A stretch of DNA of 64,000 nucleotides from CAWGJF01 sp963822905 (GTDB taxonomy: Bacteria > Bacteroidota > Ignavibacteria > Ignavibacteriales > Ignavibacteriaceae). A program made the position numbers and the translations under genes. Shown in pieces: positions 62,662 through 64,000 of this stretch. The notes below the pieces were generated by a model. That model was not told the DNA's origin, did no database searches, and was given only the letters and a program-made list of their open reading frames with translations. How positions within the stretch are numbered: position 1 is the first letter of the stretch; each line of letters opens with the position of its first letter. The DNA lies in assembly GCA_963822905.1 (NCBI GenBank), contig CAWGJF010000007.1:310001-374000 (forward strand), written 5' to 3'.

Positions 62662-64000
62662 TTAGTTCAAATAATCTTTTAAATATTTACCTGTCCAGCT
62701 AATTTCATTTTTAACAATTTCTTCGGGTGTTCCGGTTGCAACAACTTCGCCACCTTTTTCGCCTGCTTCGGGACCAAGATCAATTACAAAATCTGCACAT
62801 TTGATTACATCGAGATTGTGTTCAATAATCACAACCGAATTATTTCTTTCAACTAAAAGATTAAAACAATTGAGTAATTTTGAAATGTCATCGAAGTGAA
62901 GTCCGGTTGTAGGTTCATCAAAAATAAACAAGGTGTGTTTATTGTCCCTGGTTGCTGCGAGATGAGCTGCAAGTTTTACACGTTGTGCTTCACCACCCGA
63001 AAGAGTGTTTGAAGGCTGACCGAGTTTTATGTATCCTAATCCTACATCAGATAAGACAGAAAGGAACCGTGTTATCTTATGATTACCTTTAATAAATTCA
63101 TTCGCATCGTCAACAGTCATTTCAAGAACATCAACAAGATTCTTCCCACGGTAAGTTACTTCTCTTATTTCTTTCTTGAATCTAGTCCCACTGCAATCAT
63201 CGCAGGTTAAATAAAGATCGGCAAGGAACTGCATTTCAACTTTTATGTATCCATCACCCTGGCAAGTTTCACATCTCCCACCGGGAACATTGAAAGAAAA
63301 ATATCCGGGTTTGTAACCTCTTGATTTTGCCTGGTGAGTTGAAGCAAAAAGTTCACGAATATGCTCAAAAGCTTTCACATAACTAACCGGGTTTGATCTT
63401 GGCGATTTTCCTATTGGTGATTGATCAACGATTTCAATTTCATCAATGAATTTCATTCCTTTGATATCATCGAACTTACCAACATTGACCGGTGCTCTTC
63501 CAAAATTTTTTGCAATCCCGGCATAAAGTACATCATGAATTAAAGTGCTTTTACCGGATCCGCTGACGCCTGTGATAACTACAAATCTGTTCAACGGAAT
63601 ATTAAGTGAAATATTCTTTAAGTTATTTTCCCTCGCACCTATTATTTCAATTGAATGGCTACTTTCTGATCTTCTTTTTTTAGGAACGGGAATTTTTATT
63701 TTACCTGATAAGTATTTACCGGTGAGCGAGTCGCTATTCTTTAAAATATCCTCCATCGTACCATAAGCAACAAACTCACCTCCACTTAAACCGGCTCTTG
63801 GACCCATATCAAAAATTAAATCGGCACTTTTCATCATATCAGCATCGTGTTCAACTATTAAAACTGTATTACCGATGTCACGAAGATTCTTTAACAAACC
63901 AATTAGCTTTTCATTATCACGAGGATGAAGACCGATGGTCGGTTCATCAAGAACATAAAGAGTTCCAACCAGTGAAGAACCAAGCGAAGTTGCAAGATTT
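62662..64000 (-). CDS. uvrA: UvrA excinuclease subunit, C-terminal part
   Basis: Open to the window edge; 446 codons visible. UvrA is the damage-recognising ATPase of nucleotide excision repair. The upstream end contains VLDEPTIGLHPRDNEKL of the first ATPase. Then follow Walker A of the second (VITGVSGSGKSTLIHDVL), the zinc-finger cysteines CETCQGDG and CDDCSG, signature LSGGEAQRVKLAAHL, and DEPTTGLHFDDI. The C terminus is complete. It is co-directional with the S46 peptidase, 111 nt away. Confidence 0.97.
   Translation of the reverse strand, partial: NLATSLGSSLVGTLYVLDEPTIGLHPRDNEKLIGLLKNLRDIGNTVLIVEHDADMMKSADLIFDMGPRAGLSGGEFVAYGTMEDILKNSDSLTGKYLSGKIKIPVPKKRRSESSHSIEIIGARENNLKNISLNIPLNRFVVITGVSGSGKSTLIHDVLYAGIAKNFGRAPVNVGKFDDIKGMKFIDEIEIVDQSPIGKSPRSNPVSYVKAFEHIRELFASTHQAKSRGYKPGYFSFNVPGGRCETCQGDGYIKVEMQFLADLYLTCDDCSGTRFKKEIREVTYRGKNLVDVLEMTVDDANEFIKGNHKITRFLSVLSDVGLGYIKLGQPSNTLSGGEAQRVKLAAHLAATRDNKHTLFIFDEPTTGLHFDDISKLLNCFNLLVERNNSVVIIEHNLDVIKCADFVIDLGPEAGEKGGEVVATGTPEEIVKNEISWTGKYLKDYLN

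Noticed and set aside
1..64000. Defence systems, CRISPR arrays, prophage or tRNA-linked islands.
   Set aside because: I looked on both strands for repeat-spacer arrays, tRNA-like cloverleaves, integrases and known defence domains, and saw none.

Overview
The window is AT-rich chromosomal DNA from a Gram-negative bacterium, most likely of the Ignavibacteria / Bacteroidota-Chlorobiota branch. The evidence is three proteins with type IX secretion (T9SS) C-terminal sorting domains carrying NYPNPFNP-type motifs, a PorV/PorQ-family T9SS protein, a gldA/gldF/gldG-like ABC block, Kdo transferase (WaaA), BamD and an S46 peptidase. I see no tRNA, rRNA, CRISPR array, prophage or intact insertion sequence, so this looks like core genome rather than a mobile island.

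Layout. (1) 1-720: 3' part of a protein with two rhodanese-like folds. (2) 10854 down to 721, minus strand: a closely packed run bamD - thioesterase - FG-GAP secreted protein - decayed MXAN_6640-like metalloprotease - ccmA-B-C-D-E-F (cytochrome c maturation system I), ending at a GC hairpin. ccmD is a 52-codon gene with a TTG start. (3) 10.9-15.8 kb: small secreted protein, porQ-like gene, a frameshifted TPR protein, and a beta-helix T9SS cargo protein. (4) 15.85-19.35 kb: glycyl-tRNA synthetase and a DUF47-Pit phosphate transport pair. (5) 23.9 down to 19.3 kb, minus: tnaA - DUF4905 - amrA - amrB - Rossmann/DUF2520. (6) 24-29.2 kb: YIP1 protein, then a four-gene ABC/GldG/DUF4340 block. (7) 29.2-36.5 kb: priA, lipoprotein, K+ channel, LD-carboxypeptidase, ADP-forming acyl-CoA synthetase. 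(8) 36.7-42.6 kb: beta-propeller histidine kinase, NarL-type regulator and a T9SS cargo gene. (9) 43.4-54.6 kb: leuS, serS, a heterodimeric ABC exporter, fbp, GT9 glycosyltransferase, waaA. (10) 64 down to 54.6 kb, minus: uvrA (partial), S46 peptidase, DUF4476 protein, kynA, kynU, a T9SS cargo protein, isoaspartyl peptidase and a DinB-like protein.

Together these genes cover envelope biogenesis and secretion (BamD, PorQ, T9SS cargo, WaaA, GT9), cytochrome c maturation, tryptophan catabolism by two routes (tryptophanase; dioxygenase plus kynureninase) and a two-component system probably linked to secreted-protein expression.

Two cross-cutting observations matter to a user. First, at least six conserved genes (including priA and pit) are broken by single-base frameshifts, nearly all of them one extra base in a short homopolymer. 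This looks like sequence error more than gene decay. Second, glyS and ccmC lack any ATG/GTG/TTG at the expected start but have a well-placed Shine-Dalgarno before an in-frame ATT. I found no convincing wholly new multi-gene system. The best leads are a shared CCCCCAAWTTG motif at about -88 of the kinase and its neighbouring cargo gene, palindromes inserted in frame in T9SS sorting domains, and the candidate AUU starts.
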